Source: an uncultured Paracoccaceae bacterium (GTDB lineage: Bacteria > Pseudomonadota > Alphaproteobacteria > Rhodobacterales > Rhodobacteraceae). From it: a stretch of 64,000 nt of DNA. The stretch is from contig CALMSR010000052.1 in assembly GCA_937872465.1 (NCBI GenBank), forward strand, positions 1 to 64,000. The letters run 5' to 3'. Below are positions 46,844 through 55,995 of this stretch, piece after piece (within the stretch, counting starts at the first letter, position 1; every line of letters begins with the position of its first letter). A program made the translations under genes and the position numbers. The notes below the pieces were generated by a model. The model made no database searches, had not been told where the DNA came from, and saw nothing but the letters and a program-made list of their open reading frames with translations.

Positions 46844-47887
46844 TCAGTCGAGGCCGAGAGTCGTGCGGATCGGCGCCTTGCGCTGTTTCCAGATCATGCT
46901 GTCGACGAGGTAGTGGTGGAAGTTGACGATCTGGTAGAGCACCACCGTCCCGGCCATGCCGGCAGCGAGCGCCGCCTCGAGCGTGCCGAGGATGCCGACA
47001 TAGACCACCCCGGTGATGGCGACGCAGGTCAGCAGGTAGAGCCAGAGCCGGCCCGGCTGGCTGATGTAGGAGAGAAACCGCGCCTCGGGGTCGATGCCGT
47101 CCTTGAAGCGGCGCGTGTTGAACAGCCAGACGAAGAGGATGTACTGGGCGTTATGCCAGATGTTGACGCCGAGCCAGCCGAAGGTGACGTCCGCGACGGC
47201 GATGTAGAAGGTGCCGAAGACGAGGAAATGCGTCGCCATGTAGAGGGTGTGCAGGGGCGCGAGGCGGCCGGCGCGCCAGGCTTGGACGCGGCGAACGATC
47301 CAGATCACGGTAAGTGCGATTGTGGCGATCGCCGCCAGCGTTACCGCGACCTGTGGCACCGGGATCACCTTGATCGGCAGGCCAATGAAGGTTCCGGGAT
47401 CCTGGGCGGAGCGGTTGAGGATGCCCAGGACCGGCCAGGCATAGAAGATCGCGATGTCGAGCCGGCCGGATTCGTAGAGCGCGGCGCGGTCCTTGCCGCG
47501 GTAGGCGCGGCTGATGCCCCAGCTCTGCCGGGTGTAGTGCCACCACTGCCAGTAGAAATAGACCGAGACGATGATCCAGATGCCGGCGACGGCGGCCACC
47601 GCGAGCGTGGCGATGGCCACGATCGGCAGGAGGCCGAAGATCAGGAAGTGCGACTGGGCGAAGCTCTTCCGGTCGAAGCAGAGCCGCGTGTAGGTGGAGA
47701 TGACGTGGTGGTAGCCGAGGATCCAGAGGTCGATCGCGAGCACGTACCAGAAGAGGTCCGGGACGCTGAGGATCAGGGCGACCGAGGCGAAGCTCAACGC
47801 CGGAATGCCGAGGATGAAGCCGAGATCGAATTCCCGGCTGCGCAGCCATTTCCATTCGGGCGCGGCGGCGCCGCCGGTCGTTTCCAC
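46844..47887 (-). CDS. Polytopic membrane protein of unknown function
   Basis: Predicted protein of 347 residues with about eight hydrophobic segments and an N-terminal charged stretch (EWKWLRSREFDLGFILGIPAL). Conserved-looking polar motifs lie between helices: GYHHVISTYTRLCFD, YWQWWHYTRQSWGI and NFHHYLVDSMIWK, with repeated His-rich sites that could bind metal or heme. I do not recognise the family. I chose GTG 47887, but TTG at 47890 fits the AAGGA Shine-Dalgarno spacing better; the longer frame to 48256 is the shadow of the divergent GNAT gene. It is likely co-transcribed with the acyltransferase gene. Confidence 0.75.
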   Translation of the reverse strand: METTGGAAAPEWKWLRSREFDLGFILGIPALSFASVALILSVPDLFWYVLAIDLWILGYHHVISTYTRLCFDRKSFAQSHFLIFGLLPIVAIATLAVAAVAGIWIIVSVYFYWQWWHYTRQSWGISRAYRGKDRAALYESGRLDIAIFYAWPVLGILNRSAQDPGTFIGLPIKVIPVPQVAVTLAAIATIALTVIWIVRRVQAWRAGRLAPLHTLYMATHFLVFGTFYIAVADVTFGWLGVNIWHNAQYILFVWLFNTRRFKDGIDPEARFLSYISQPGRLWLYLLTCVAITGVVYVGILGTLEAALAAGMAGTVVLYQIVNFHHYLVDSMIWKQRKAPIRTTLGLD

Positions 47888-48014
47888 CAAGATCCCGGTC
47901 CTTCGCTGGTTCGGGTCCGCGCGCGGGGCGGGACTCCTTGCCAGATCGTTAGGACGCGGCGGTTGACAGCGGGTTAATCCGCGCGGAAGCCGGCGGGCGA
48001 CGGAGGGGCGACGC

Positions 48015-48557
48015 ATGCTGGAAACCGAACGCCTGATCCTGCGGAACTGGCGGCCGGAGGACCGCCCGTCGTTCGCGGCGATGAACGCGGATCCGGAGGT
48101 GATGGACTTTCCCGGGCCGCTCGATCGGCGCGAGAGCGACGCCGAGATCGACGACTTCCTGCGGCGATGGCGGCTCGACGGCTTCTGCTTTGCCGCGATC
48201 GAGCGACGGGAGGATGGCGTCTTCCTCGGGATGGCGGGCATTGCCCGCTGCGACATGGACCTGCCGTTCTGTCCCTGCGTCGAGATCGGCTGGCGCCTGG
48301 TCCGCGCGCATTGGGACCGGGGCTACGCAACCGAGGCGGCCCGGGGCTGGCTCGATCACGGGTTCATGACGCTCGGTCTCGACGAGATCGTCGCCTTCAC
48401 CGACGTCGCCAACCGGCGGTCGCTGGCGGTGATGGAGCGGCTGGGGATGCGGCGCGACACCAGCCGCGATTTCGAACATCCTGCCCTGCCTACGGGCCAT
48501 GCGCTGCGCCCGCATGTCCTCTGTTCGGCGCGACGGGACGACTGGGCTGCCGGCTGA
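48015..48557 (+). CDS. GNAT family N-acetyltransferase, RimJ/RimL-like
   Basis: Predicted protein of 180 residues. It starts LETERLILRNWRPEDRPSFA, a typical opening of RimJ-type GNAT enzymes, and the acetyl-CoA-binding motif A is present as EIGWRLVRAHWDRGYATEAARGWLDHG, with FTDVANRRSLAVMERLGMR towards the end. It should transfer an acetyl group from acetyl-CoA to an amine such as a protein N-terminus, but the substrate is unknown. The start has GGAGGGGCGACGC upstream. Confidence 0.92.
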   Translation: MLETERLILRNWRPEDRPSFAAMNADPEVMDFPGPLDRRESDAEIDDFLRRWRLDGFCFAAIERREDGVFLGMAGIARCDMDLPFCPCVEIGWRLVRAHWDRGYATEAARGWLDHGFMTLGLDEIVAFTDVANRRSLAVMERLGMRRDTSRDFEHPALPTGHALRPHVLCSARRDDWAAG

Positions 48558-48602
48558 CGTCGGGTCTTTCGCCCGGCCGAAAATGCGGCCATAGATCCGG
48601 CC

Positions 48603-49076
48603 ATGACAACGGACCCGATCGACCGCGCCGGGCTGCGCCCGGACTTCTGGAAGCGCTTTCCGCTCGAGGAGCTTCCCCGCAACGAATGGGAAGCGCTCTG
48701 CGACGGTTGCGGCAAATGCTGCCTCGTCAAGCTCGAGGACGAGGAGAGCGGCGCGCTGGCCTATACCAACATCGCCTGCCGGCTGCTCGACCGCGACACC
48801 TGCCGCTGCGGCAACTATCCCTTGCGCCGGCAGCTGGTGAAGGCCTGCGTGATGCTCGACCGCGACAATCTCGACGCCACGCTCGCCTGGATGCCGCGGA
48901 CCTGCGCCTATCGGCTGGTGCGCGAGGGGCGCGACCTCGAGCCATGGCATCCGCTGCTCTCGGGCGATCCCGAGAGCGTGCATCGCGCCGGGATCAGCCT
49001 GCGCGGCCGGATGGTGGCGGAATACGACGTCGACGAGGAGGATTGGGAGGATTTCGTGATCGGCGAGGACGTCTGA
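48603..49076 (+). CDS. YcgN family cysteine cluster protein (UPF0260)
   Basis: Predicted protein of 157 residues with several conserved cysteines: CDGCGKCCLVKLEDE near residue 40, TNIACRLLD, and DTCRCGNYPLRR, ending YDVDEEDWEDFVI. The pattern is that of the UPF0260 (YcgN) family, probably a zinc or iron-sulfur cluster protein of unknown function. The start at 48603 gives the family N-terminus (DFWKRFPLEELPRNEWEALC). The stop overlaps the ATG of the aldolase gene by one base (TGATG). Confidence 0.93.
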   Translation: MTTDPIDRAGLRPDFWKRFPLEELPRNEWEALCDGCGKCCLVKLEDEESGALAYTNIACRLLDRDTCRCGNYPLRRQLVKACVMLDRDNLDATLAWMPRTCAYRLVREGRDLEPWHPLLSGDPESVHRAGISLRGRMVAEYDVDEEDWEDFVIGEDV

Positions 49077-50146
49077 TGTGGTTCGCCTCCGACAATGCCG
49101 GCCCGGCGCATCCATCGGTGATCGCGGCGCTCTCCCGCGCCAACGAGGGCCATGCCGCCTCCTACGGCGCCGAGGCGGCGATGGGCCGGGTGACGGCGGC
49201 GCTGCGCGCGCTCTTCGAGGCGCCGGAGGCCGCGGTCTATCTGGTGGCCACCGGCACCGCGGCGAATGCGCTGGCGCTGGCCTGCCTGGCGCCGCCCTGG
49301 GGTGCGGTCCATTGCCACCGCGAGGCGCATGTGGCCGTGGACGAATGCGGTGCGCCGGAATTCTACACCGGCGGCGCGAAGCTCGTGCTCATGGAGGGGG
49401 CGCACGGGCGGATCGATCCCGAGGACCTCGCCGCGGCCCTCGCCGGTGCCGCGCCGCGCGGGGTGCATGGCGTGCAGAATGCCGCATTGTCGCTGACCAA
49501 TGCCACCGAGGCGGGCACGGTCTATGCGCCCGCGCAGATCGCGGCGCTGGCGGAGGTCGCCCGCGCGCAGGGCATGGCGGTGCATCTGGACGGGGCGCGC
49601 CTCGCCAATGCGCTGGCGCATCTCGGCTGCAGCCCGGCGGAGCTGACCTGGAAGGCGGGTGTGGACGCGCTCTCCTTCGGCGGGACCAAGAACGGGCTCG
49701 TGGGGGTCGAGGCGGTGATCCTCTTCGATCCGGCGCGGGCCTGGGAGTTCGAGCTGCGCCGCAAGCGCGGCGGGCATCTCTTCTCCAAGCACCGCTATCT
49801 CTCGGCGCAGATGGAGGCCTATCTCGAGGGCGACCTCTGGCGCGATCTGGCGCGCTGCGCCAATGCCCGGGCAACGGCGCTCGCGCAGGGGCTGGCGGCG
49901 CTCGATTGCGTGCGGCTCTTCCATCCCACCGAGGCGAACCTGGTCATGGCGGCGGCGCCGCGGCGGGTGCATCGCGCCCTCAGGGCCGCGGGCGCGGTCT
50001 ACGGGTTCTGGCCGCACGAGCTGCCGATGGAGGGTCCGGAGGAGGAGATGCTGCCGGCGCGCTTCGCCTGCAACTGGGCAACCTCGGAGGCCGAGGTGGC
50101 GCAGCTGGTCGCGCTGACCGCCGCCGCCGCCGGGGCGCGGGGCTGA
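49076..50146 (+). CDS. Low-specificity L-threonine aldolase-like protein
   Basis: Predicted protein of 356 residues of the beta-eliminating lyase family. The N-terminus WFASDNAGPAHPSVIAAL is typical, CHREAHVAVDECGAPEF and MAVHLDGARLANAL line the PLP pocket, and the PLP lysine lies in SFGGTKNGLVGVEAV. It would cleave threonine or allo-threonine to glycine and acetaldehyde; beta-hydroxy-amino-acid specificity cannot be told. It starts at 49076 on the YcgN stop, and it offers a second route from threonine to glycine beside kbl-tdh in this genome. Confidence 0.9.
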   Translation: MWFASDNAGPAHPSVIAALSRANEGHAASYGAEAAMGRVTAALRALFEAPEAAVYLVATGTAANALALACLAPPWGAVHCHREAHVAVDECGAPEFYTGGAKLVLMEGAHGRIDPEDLAAALAGAAPRGVHGVQNAALSLTNATEAGTVYAPAQIAALAEVARAQGMAVHLDGARLANALAHLGCSPAELTWKAGVDALSFGGTKNGLVGVEAVILFDPARAWEFELRRKRGGHLFSKHRYLSAQMEAYLEGDLWRDLARCANARATALAQGLAALDCVRLFHPTEANLVMAAAPRRVHRALRAAGAVYGFWPHELPMEGPEEEMLPARFACNWATSEAEVAQLVALTAAAAGARG

Positions 50147-50464
50147 GGGCGATCCCCGGGTCGTCGATCCGGGCGCCGGGATCCGTTCTCACGGACCGGC
50201 CCGGTCCGGCGGCCGCCCATGGCGACGCCGCATTTCCCTCGCGGATTGCCCGCGTATGGTGGACCCCGTCCCCCCCTCGGCCTCCGCGCTCGCGCGCTCT
50301 GGCCGGAGAACCGGCGCGAGACAATGCCTCGCCTTTTCGGCCCGGGGCCATGTGGTGCGGGCCGCGGGGGGCGCGCGGCCTTTTCCCTGTCCCGGGGCTC
50401 GGCCCAGAGGCCAAGGTGTCGGTCCGGCGGAAGGACCAACGGCATGAGAACCTTCGAGACGCGC
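50147..50464. other. Intergenic region, 318 bases
   Basis: This lies between two convergent genes. All three plus frames are partly open because of the high GC content, but no frame shows conserved-looking sequence and none has a plausible ribosome-binding site. I see no repeat or strong hairpin. Confidence 0.45.
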
Positions 50465-51061
50465 TCAGCCGAGTTCTGCGAGATGCGCGTCGAGATGCGC
50501 GAGCCGGTCCTGGCCCCAGAAGACCTCCTCGCCCACCACATAGCTCGGCGCGCCGAAGACCATACGCGCGAGCGCCTCGTCGGTGTTGCGCTGGAGGGTC
50601 TCGACGCCGGTGAGCATGCCCCGGTCGGCGAGGCCCGGATCGAAGCCAGCCGCGGCGAGGCAGTCGCGGATCACCGCATCCTCGGCGATGTCGCGCTCCT
50701 CGGCCCAGACCGCCCGCAGGAGCCCGTGCAGCAGCGCGCCGACATCGCCGCCGCCGGCGTTCTGCGCGGTGATGATGGCGACGCTGGCCGGGACGGCATT
50801 GGTCGGCCAGTGCCGGGGCTGGGGATTGACCGCCAGGCCGGTCGTCCTCGCCAGCCGCGCGATGTCCTGCAGCCGGTAGCGCCGCCGGGATTCGTGGCGG
50901 TCCTTGACCGGCGGCGTGCCGGTCTCGGCGAAGATGCGGGGAAGCTCCACGGGCTTGTAGGTGATCTCCGCGCCGTGGCGGGCGGCGATCTCCTCGAGCC
51001 GCAAGCCCGCGAAATAGCTGAAAACCGAGAGCGGGAAGCAGTAATAGTCGATCGTGGCCAA
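50465..51061 (-). CDS. 2-hydroxychromene-2-carboxylate isomerase/DsbA family protein
   Basis: Predicted protein of 198 residues of the thioredoxin-fold kappa-GST/HCCA isomerase family. It begins [21 protein letters not shown], where the active-site Ser lies near PLSVFSY, has [20 protein letters not shown], and ends with the conserved [19 protein letters not shown]. It isomerises a glutathione-dependent substrate in naphthalene-type degradation in known cases; here the substrate is unknown. I prefer the TTG start at 51061 because GGGAGGA lies nine bases upstream; an ATG at 51097 would add twelve residues. Confidence 0.9.
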   Translation of the reverse strand: MATIDYYCFPLSVFSYFAGLRLEEIAARHGAEITYKPVELPRIFAETGTPPVKDRHESRRRYRLQDIARLARTTGLAVNPQPRHWPTNAVPASVAIITAQNAGGGDVGALLHGLLRAVWAEERDIAEDAVIRDCLAAAGFDPGLADRGMLTGVETLQRNTDEALARMVFGAPSYVVGEEVFWGQDRLAHLDAHLAELG

Positions 51062-51180
51062 GGCCCGGTCCTCCCCATGGCGGATGGGACCGAGCATCGG
51101 GGAATTGCGGGGCTTTGCAAGCCCGACCTGCGGTGCTAGGCCACGGCGCGAGCCGGGGATGCACGCGAAAGGCTGCCGCC

Positions 51181-52200
51181 ATGAACCCTCTCTTCAAGCC
51201 CAAGCTCATCGCGGGCAATTCCAACCATCCCCTGGCCCAGTCGATCGCACGGCGCATCTCGATCCATCGCGGCGAGCCGGTGGAACTGGTCAGGACCCGC
51301 GTGGAGCGGTTCAACGACCAGGAGATCTTCGTCGAGGTCTACGAGAACGTCCGCGGCGAGGACATGTTCATCATCCAGTCGACGTCGAACCCGGCGAACG
51401 ACAACCTGATGGAGCTCCTGATCATGTGCGACGCGCTGCGCCGGTCCTCGGCGGCGCGGATCACCGCGGTCATGCCCTATTTCGGCTATGCGCGGCAGGA
51501 CCGCCGCTCCAAGGCGCGCACCCCGATCAGCGCCAAGCTGGTGGCGAACCTGCTGACCGTCGCCGGCATCGAGCGGGTGCTGACGATGGATCTGCATGCC
51601 GCCCAGATCCAGGGCTTCTTCGACGTGCCCGTGGACAACCTCTATGCCTCGCCGGTCTTCGCGCTCGACATCATGCACCGCTTCGCCAACCTCGCAGAGG
51701 TGACCGTGGTCTCGCCGGACGTCGGCGGCGTGGCGCGGGCGCGCGAGCTCGCCGAGCGCATCGACGCCGATCTCGCCATCGTCGACAAGCGCCGCTCGGC
51801 GCCGGGCGAGGTCGCCTCGATGACGGTGATCGGCGACGTCAGGGACCGGGTCTGCGTCATCGTCGACGACATCTGCGACACCGCCGGGACGCTGGTGAAG
51901 GCGGCGGAGCTGCTGACCTCGCAGGGCGCGAAGGAAGTGCATGCCTATATCACCCACGGCGTGCTCTCGGGCCCGGCGGTGGAGCGGGTGACGGGCTCGG
52001 TGATGAAGAGCCTCGTGGTGACGGATTCGATCGAGCCGACCCCGGCGGTGCGGAAGGCCGAGAACATCCGGATCGTGCCGGTCGCGCCGCTCTTCGGCCA
52101 GGCGATCCTGAACATCGCCAACGGCACCTCGGTCTCCTCGCTCTTCGACAGCACCACGCTGGGGCCGATCTACGAGGCGCTCTATCCCAACGCCGCCTGA
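51181..52200 (+). CDS. prs: Ribose-phosphate pyrophosphokinase
   Basis: Predicted protein of 339 residues. It makes PRPP from ribose 5-phosphate and ATP, feeding purine, pyrimidine, histidine and NAD synthesis. Visible motifs are [18 protein letters not shown] near the N-terminus, [21 protein letters not shown] (ATP binding), [13 protein letters not shown], and the PRPP-binding loop [14 protein letters not shown]. The start is ATG at 51181, giving the family N-terminus; the frame opens at 51115 without a good start. It lies divergent from the HCCA isomerase gene. Confidence 0.97.
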   Translation: MNPLFKPKLIAGNSNHPLAQSIARRISIHRGEPVELVRTRVERFNDQEIFVEVYENVRGEDMFIIQSTSNPANDNLMELLIMCDALRRSSAARITAVMPYFGYARQDRRSKARTPISAKLVANLLTVAGIERVLTMDLHAAQIQGFFDVPVDNLYASPVFALDIMHRFANLAEVTVVSPDVGGVARARELAERIDADLAIVDKRRSAPGEVASMTVIGDVRDRVCVIVDDICDTAGTLVKAAELLTSQGAKEVHAYITHGVLSGPAVERVTGSVMKSLVVTDSIEPTPAVRKAENIRIVPVAPLFGQAILNIANGTSVSSLFDSTTLGPIYEALYPNAA

Positions 52201-52307
52201 GCGGCGGCAGGAATCTCCTTGGCTTCGCGCGCCGCCCCGGCCTAGTCTAGCGGGCATCGACGCCCCGGGGCCCCGCCCCGGGCGACTTCGAGACAGGGGG
52301 AAAAGAC

Positions 52308-53288
52308 ATGAAGATTCTGGTGCAGGGCCTTGCGACCTTCGCGGCCGCCATGGGACTGGCGGCGGCAGCGAACGCCTTCGAGCCCGAAGCGACCGAATGC
52401 ATCGCGCCGGCGGCGCCCGGCGGCGGATGGGACTTCACCTGCCGGCAGGTGGGAAAGACGCTGCAGGATCTGGGGCTCGTCCCCGGCACGATGCAGGTCA
52501 CCAACCTCGCCGGCGGCGGCGGCGGGGTCGCCTTCGCCGAGGTCGTCAACAAGCGCAACGATTCCAACGACCTGATCGTGGCGGCTTCTTCGGCCACCTC
52601 GACGCGGCTCGCCCAGGGCGCGTTCCCGGGCAATACCATGGACCAGGTGCGCTGGCTCGCCTCGGTCGGGGCGGATTACGGCATCATCGCGGTCGCCGCG
52701 GATTCGCCCATCAACACGCTTCCCGAGCTGATGGATGCGATCAAGGCCGATCCCTCCAGCGTCTCGGTCGCCGGCGGCTCGGCGGTGGGCGGCTGGGATC
52801 ACCTCAAGGTGCTGATCGCGGCCAATGCCGCGGGGGTCGAGGACGTGCGCACCGTCAAATACGTGGCCTTCGACGGCGGCGGCGAGGCGGTGACCCAGCT
52901 CCTCGCCGGCTCGGTGCAGGCCTTCACGGGCGACGCCTCCGAGGCCAAGGGCTTCGTCGATTCGGGCGACATCAAGGTGATCGCGGTGCTCGCGCCCGAG
53001 CGGCTCGAAGGCGATTTCGGGGAATTCCCGACCGCGGCCGAGCAGGGCATCGACGCGGTCGGCGCCAATTGGCGCGGGTTCTACGCCCCCGGCGGCATGT
53101 CCGACGAGGCCTATGCCTACTGGGTGGACGCCATCGGGAAGGTCTACGATTCCGAGGAATGGAAAGCGACGATGGCGCAGAACGGCCTCGCGCCGCTCGA
53201 CCTGCGCGGCGAGGCGTTCCAGGGCTTCGTCCAGGAATCCGTGACGCAGATCAGCGATCTCTCCAAGGAAATCGGCCTGATCCAGTAG
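52308..53288 (+). CDS. tctC: Tripartite tricarboxylate transporter substrate-binding protein
   Basis: Predicted periplasmic protein of 326 residues. A signal peptide (about 1-22, ending AANAFEPE) precedes the mature domain. AAPGGGWDFTCRQVGKTLQD with GTMQVTNLAGGGGGVAFAEV is the TctC/BugT substrate-binding signature. It captures a carboxylate and delivers it to TctAB. The specific substrate is unknown; citrate, tartrate or other acids are possible. It heads the tctCBA operon, with AGGGGGAAAAG just upstream of the start. No TctDE two-component genes are adjacent. Confidence 0.94.
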   Translation: MKILVQGLATFAAAMGLAAAANAFEPEATECIAPAAPGGGWDFTCRQVGKTLQDLGLVPGTMQVTNLAGGGGGVAFAEVVNKRNDSNDLIVAASSATSTRLAQGAFPGNTMDQVRWLASVGADYGIIAVAADSPINTLPELMDAIKADPSSVSVAGGSAVGGWDHLKVLIAANAAGVEDVRTVKYVAFDGGGEAVTQLLAGSVQAFTGDASEAKGFVDSGDIKVIAVLAPERLEGDFGEFPTAAEQGIDAVGANWRGFYAPGGMSDEAYAYWVDAIGKVYDSEEWKATMAQNGLAPLDLRGEAFQGFVQESVTQISDLSKEIGLIQ

Positions 53289-53355
53289 CCAGGGCGGCGC
53301 GGCGCGGCCATCGGGACCGCGCCGCGAATTCCACTCCAGCCAAGGGAGCGTCTCC

Positions 53356-53787
53356 ATGGGCGACCGGCTCTTCGGCGGCATCGGCATCGCGCTGGCTGCC
53401 TTCTTCATCTGGCAGGCGACGACGATCCAGGAGAGTTTCATCCAGGATCCGGTGGGGCCGAAGACCTTCCCGATCATCATCGGGATCATCCTTGGCCTCT
53501 CGAGCCTGGCGATCCTGCTCAGGCCCGACCCCAGGCCGGAATGGCCCGCGGCCGGGCGGCTCGCCGAGATCGCCGCGGCGGTGGTGGTGCTGCTCGCCTA
53601 TGCCTATGCGCTGCCGCAGGTCGGTTTCCTCATCGCCACCGCCTTCACGGCCGCCTATCTCTCCTGGCGGCTCGGCACCGCGCCGCTGCATGCCGCCGCG
53701 GCGGGGATCGCGATCTCCATCGGCATCTATGTCGTGTTCCACCTGATCCTCGGCCTGTCGCTGGCCAAGGGTCCCTTCGGCTTCTGA
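53356..53787 (+). CDS. tctB: Tripartite tricarboxylate transporter small permease
   Basis: Predicted inner-membrane protein of 143 residues with four hydrophobic segments, the layout of TctB. VGPKTFPIIIGIILGLSSLAIL and the C-terminal VFHLILGLSLAKGPFGF fit the family. It pairs with TctA in the membrane part of the transporter. The start has AAGGGAGCG upstream. It lies 67 bases after tctC and 12 bases before tctA. Confidence 0.93.
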   Translation: MGDRLFGGIGIALAAFFIWQATTIQESFIQDPVGPKTFPIIIGIILGLSSLAILLRPDPRPEWPAAGRLAEIAAAVVVLLAYAYALPQVGFLIATAFTAAYLSWRLGTAPLHAAAAGIAISIGIYVVFHLILGLSLAKGPFGF

Positions 53788-53799
53788 GGAGCACCGGCC

Positions 53800-55341
53800 A
53801 TGGACGCGCTCGCTTCGCTCGCCGACGGCTTCGCCGTCGCGCTCACCTTCCAGAACCTCTTTCTCGCGCTGGTCGGCTGCTTTCTCGGCACGATCATCGG
53901 CGCGCTCCCGGGCCTCGGCCCCTCGAACGGGGTCGCGATCCTGATCCCGCTCGCCTTCTCGCTCGGCCTCGCGCCGACCCCCGCGCTGATCCTGCTGACG
54001 AGCGTCTATTACGGGGCGATGTACGGCGGCCGGATCTCCTCGATCCTCTTGAACATCCCCGGCGACGAGCCGGCGCTGATGACCACGCTCGACGGGTACC
54101 CGATGGCCAAGCAGGGCCGGGCCGGCGAGGCGCTGGCGCTTTCGGGCGTCGCCTCCTTCGTGGGCGCCTTCTTCGCCACCTGGGGCCTCGTCTTCCTGGC
54201 GCCGCTCCTGGTGAAGGTGGCGCTGCTCTTCGGGCCGGCGGAGTATTTCGCGCTCTTCGTGCTCGCCTTCGCCACGCTCGGCGGCATCTCCTCGACCAAC
54301 CAGGCCAAGGCCGCGCTCGCCGCGGCGCTCGGCCTCGGCATCGCCATGATCGGCGTCGACGGCCAGACCGGCGTGCCGCGCTTCGCCTTCGGCGAGGTGC
54401 ATCTCTACGACGGCATCGATTTCCTGGTGGCGATCGTCGGGCTCTTCGCGCTCTCGGAGGTCTTCATCTTCCTCGAGCATCGCGGCGACGGCTCGGGCGA
54501 GGGCAAGGAGGCCAAGGTCGGCGTGGGGCGCATCACGCCCTCCTTCGCCATGCTGCGGAGTTGCACGCCGACGATGATCCGCTCCACCGTGCTCGGCTTC
54601 GTGGCGGGCGTGCTGCCCGGCGCGGGCGCCTCGCTCGGCTCCTTCATGGCCTATTCGGCCGAGAAGGCGATCTCCGACAAGGAAGGCACCTTCGGCAAGG
54701 GCGACCCGCGCGGCGTCGCGGCGCCGGAGGCCGGCAACAATGCCGCGGCCGGCGGGGCGCTGGTGCCGATGCTGGCGCTCGGCGTGCCGGGCTCGGGCAC
54801 CACGGCGGTGCTGCTCGCCATGCTGCTCGCGCTCAACATCACGCCCGGACCGCTGCTCTTCCAGCAGAACCCGGACGTGGTCTGGGGCCTGATCGCGGCG
54901 CTCTTCATCGCGAACTTCATGCTGCTCGCCATGAACATTCCCATGGTCGGGCTCTTCGTGCGGGTCCTGCTCATTCCGCCGAAATACCTGATGCCCATCG
55001 TCGCCATGGTCAGCTTCGTCGGCATCTACGGCATCTCCGGCTCCACCTTCGATCTGATCGTGATGGTGATCTTCGGGGTGCTCGGCTGGGTGCTGAGGAA
55101 GCTCGACGTGCCGATGGTCCCGGTCATCCTCGGCGTGCTGCTCGGCAACCTCATGGAGGCGAACCTGCGCCGGGCCATGACCATCTCCGACGGCGACTGG
55201 ACCGCACTCTTCGCCTCGCCGCTCTCGCTGACGCTCTGGGGCATCGCCATCGTCGGCTTCGTGCTGCCGATCCTCTTCGGCAAGGCGCTCAAGCGGCGGA
55301 TGCACATGGCCAAGGACGAGCCCGGCGCGGTGGTGGATTAG
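53800..55341 (+). CDS. tctA: Tripartite tricarboxylate transporter large permease
   Basis: Predicted inner-membrane protein of 513 residues with about ten to twelve hydrophobic segments. The family signature GTIIGALPGLGPSNGVAILIPL lies near residue 35, YYGAMYGGRISSILLNIPGDE near residue 70, and AAPEAGNNAAAGGALVPMLALGVPGSGTTAV around residue 310. It forms the main translocation unit for a tricarboxylate driven by a sodium or proton gradient. It is the last gene of tctCBA. Confidence 0.96.
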   Translation: MDALASLADGFAVALTFQNLFLALVGCFLGTIIGALPGLGPSNGVAILIPLAFSLGLAPTPALILLTSVYYGAMYGGRISSILLNIPGDEPALMTTLDGYPMAKQGRAGEALALSGVASFVGAFFATWGLVFLAPLLVKVALLFGPAEYFALFVLAFATLGGISSTNQAKAALAAALGLGIAMIGVDGQTGVPRFAFGEVHLYDGIDFLVAIVGLFALSEVFIFLEHRGDGSGEGKEAKVGVGRITPSFAMLRSCTPTMIRSTVLGFVAGVLPGAGASLGSFMAYSAEKAISDKEGTFGKGDPRGVAAPEAGNNAAAGGALVPMLALGVPGSGTTAVLLAMLLALNITPGPLLFQQNPDVVWGLIAALFIANFMLLAMNIPMVGLFVRVLLIPPKYLMPIVAMVSFVGIYGISGSTFDLIVMVIFGVLGWVLRKLDVPMVPVILGVLLGNLMEANLRRAMTISDGDWTALFASPLSLTLWGIAIVGFVLPILFGKALKRRMHMAKDEPGAVVD

Positions 55342-55352
55342 GATGCTTGCGT

Positions 55353-55389
55353 TTGACCTGGGCCGGTTCTAGCCGAATATGTCATTCGG
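55353..55389 (+). promoter_or_regulatory. Promoter with overlapping palindrome before the PliG-like gene
   Basis: TTGACC (55353-55358) and AATATG (55376-55381) are spaced by exactly 17 bases. A perfect 6-bp inverted repeat, CCGAAT (55373-55378) and ATTCGG (55384-55389) with five bases between, overlaps the -10, so a regulator could block the polymerase there. The gene start is at 55417. Confidence 0.55.
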
Positions 55390-55416
55390 GTGTGTTCTGG
55401 CAGGGATGGAAACCGG

Positions 55417-55827
55417 ATGATTCCAGCTAGCGGATTGGCGAGACTCGGCATCGCATCGGCGTTCGCGATCCTGATGTTGTCGGGCATGGCGCTTGCGCAG
55501 TCGAGCGAGCGCGTGAACTTCGCCGCCGGCAAAGACAACGCCGCCGTGGAGGCCGAAGTCATCGGTGGCGGATACAAAGATTACATTCTCGGCGCGGCCG
55601 CGGGCCAGACGATGGGCGTCTCGCTCATCACCGATGGGACCGCATATTTCAACATCCTTCCGCCGGGCAGCGACGGCGAAGCCATCTACATCGGCTCGAT
55701 CGACGGGAACGACGCCAGCATCAAGCTTCCCGCTGCGGGCGACTACACTATCCGCGTCTACCTGATGGGAAATGACAAGGACAGCGGCCGGACCGTGCCG
55801 TTCACGCTCTCCATGACGATCATGTGA
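55417..55827 (+). CDS. Secreted protein resembling inhibitor of g-type lysozyme (PliG)
   Basis: Predicted protein of 136 residues with a signal peptide (hydrophobic residues 8-22, then GMALAQSS). The mature part follows the layout of PliG: VNFAAGKDNAAVEAEVIGG, DYILGAAAGQTMGVSL, AYFNILPPGSDGEAIYIGS and LPAAGDYTIRVYLMGNDKDS. In PliG these strands build the beta-sandwich that plugs the active-site groove of goose-type lysozyme. The match is recalled from the family and not aligned by computer. A start further upstream at 55390 is less likely because the signal peptide begins at 55417. It is a single gene with its own promoter. Confidence 0.65.
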   Translation: MIPASGLARLGIASAFAILMLSGMALAQSSERVNFAAGKDNAAVEAEVIGGGYKDYILGAAAGQTMGVSLITDGTAYFNILPPGSDGEAIYIGSIDGNDASIKLPAAGDYTIRVYLMGNDKDSGRTVPFTLSMTIM

Positions 55828-55995
55828 GGCTGGCACCATGGCCGGTTGTGGGTGACGTGCGATGTCCCGTCCGATGAGGTCGATTTTTCCCCCGGGAGCG
55901 GATGTGCGAGGTTGCGTGCAGTATTCGACGGGAATGCTTGGGCGAGTGCCGGCGCCATTGCGCCTTTCTTGAACGAAAATATGAAAGGGACTGAG

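Noticed and set aside
50219..51139. A plus-strand frame of 306 codons across the gap and the HCCA isomerase gene
   Set aside because: Most of it is antisense to the isomerase, and the part in the gap has no independent support.
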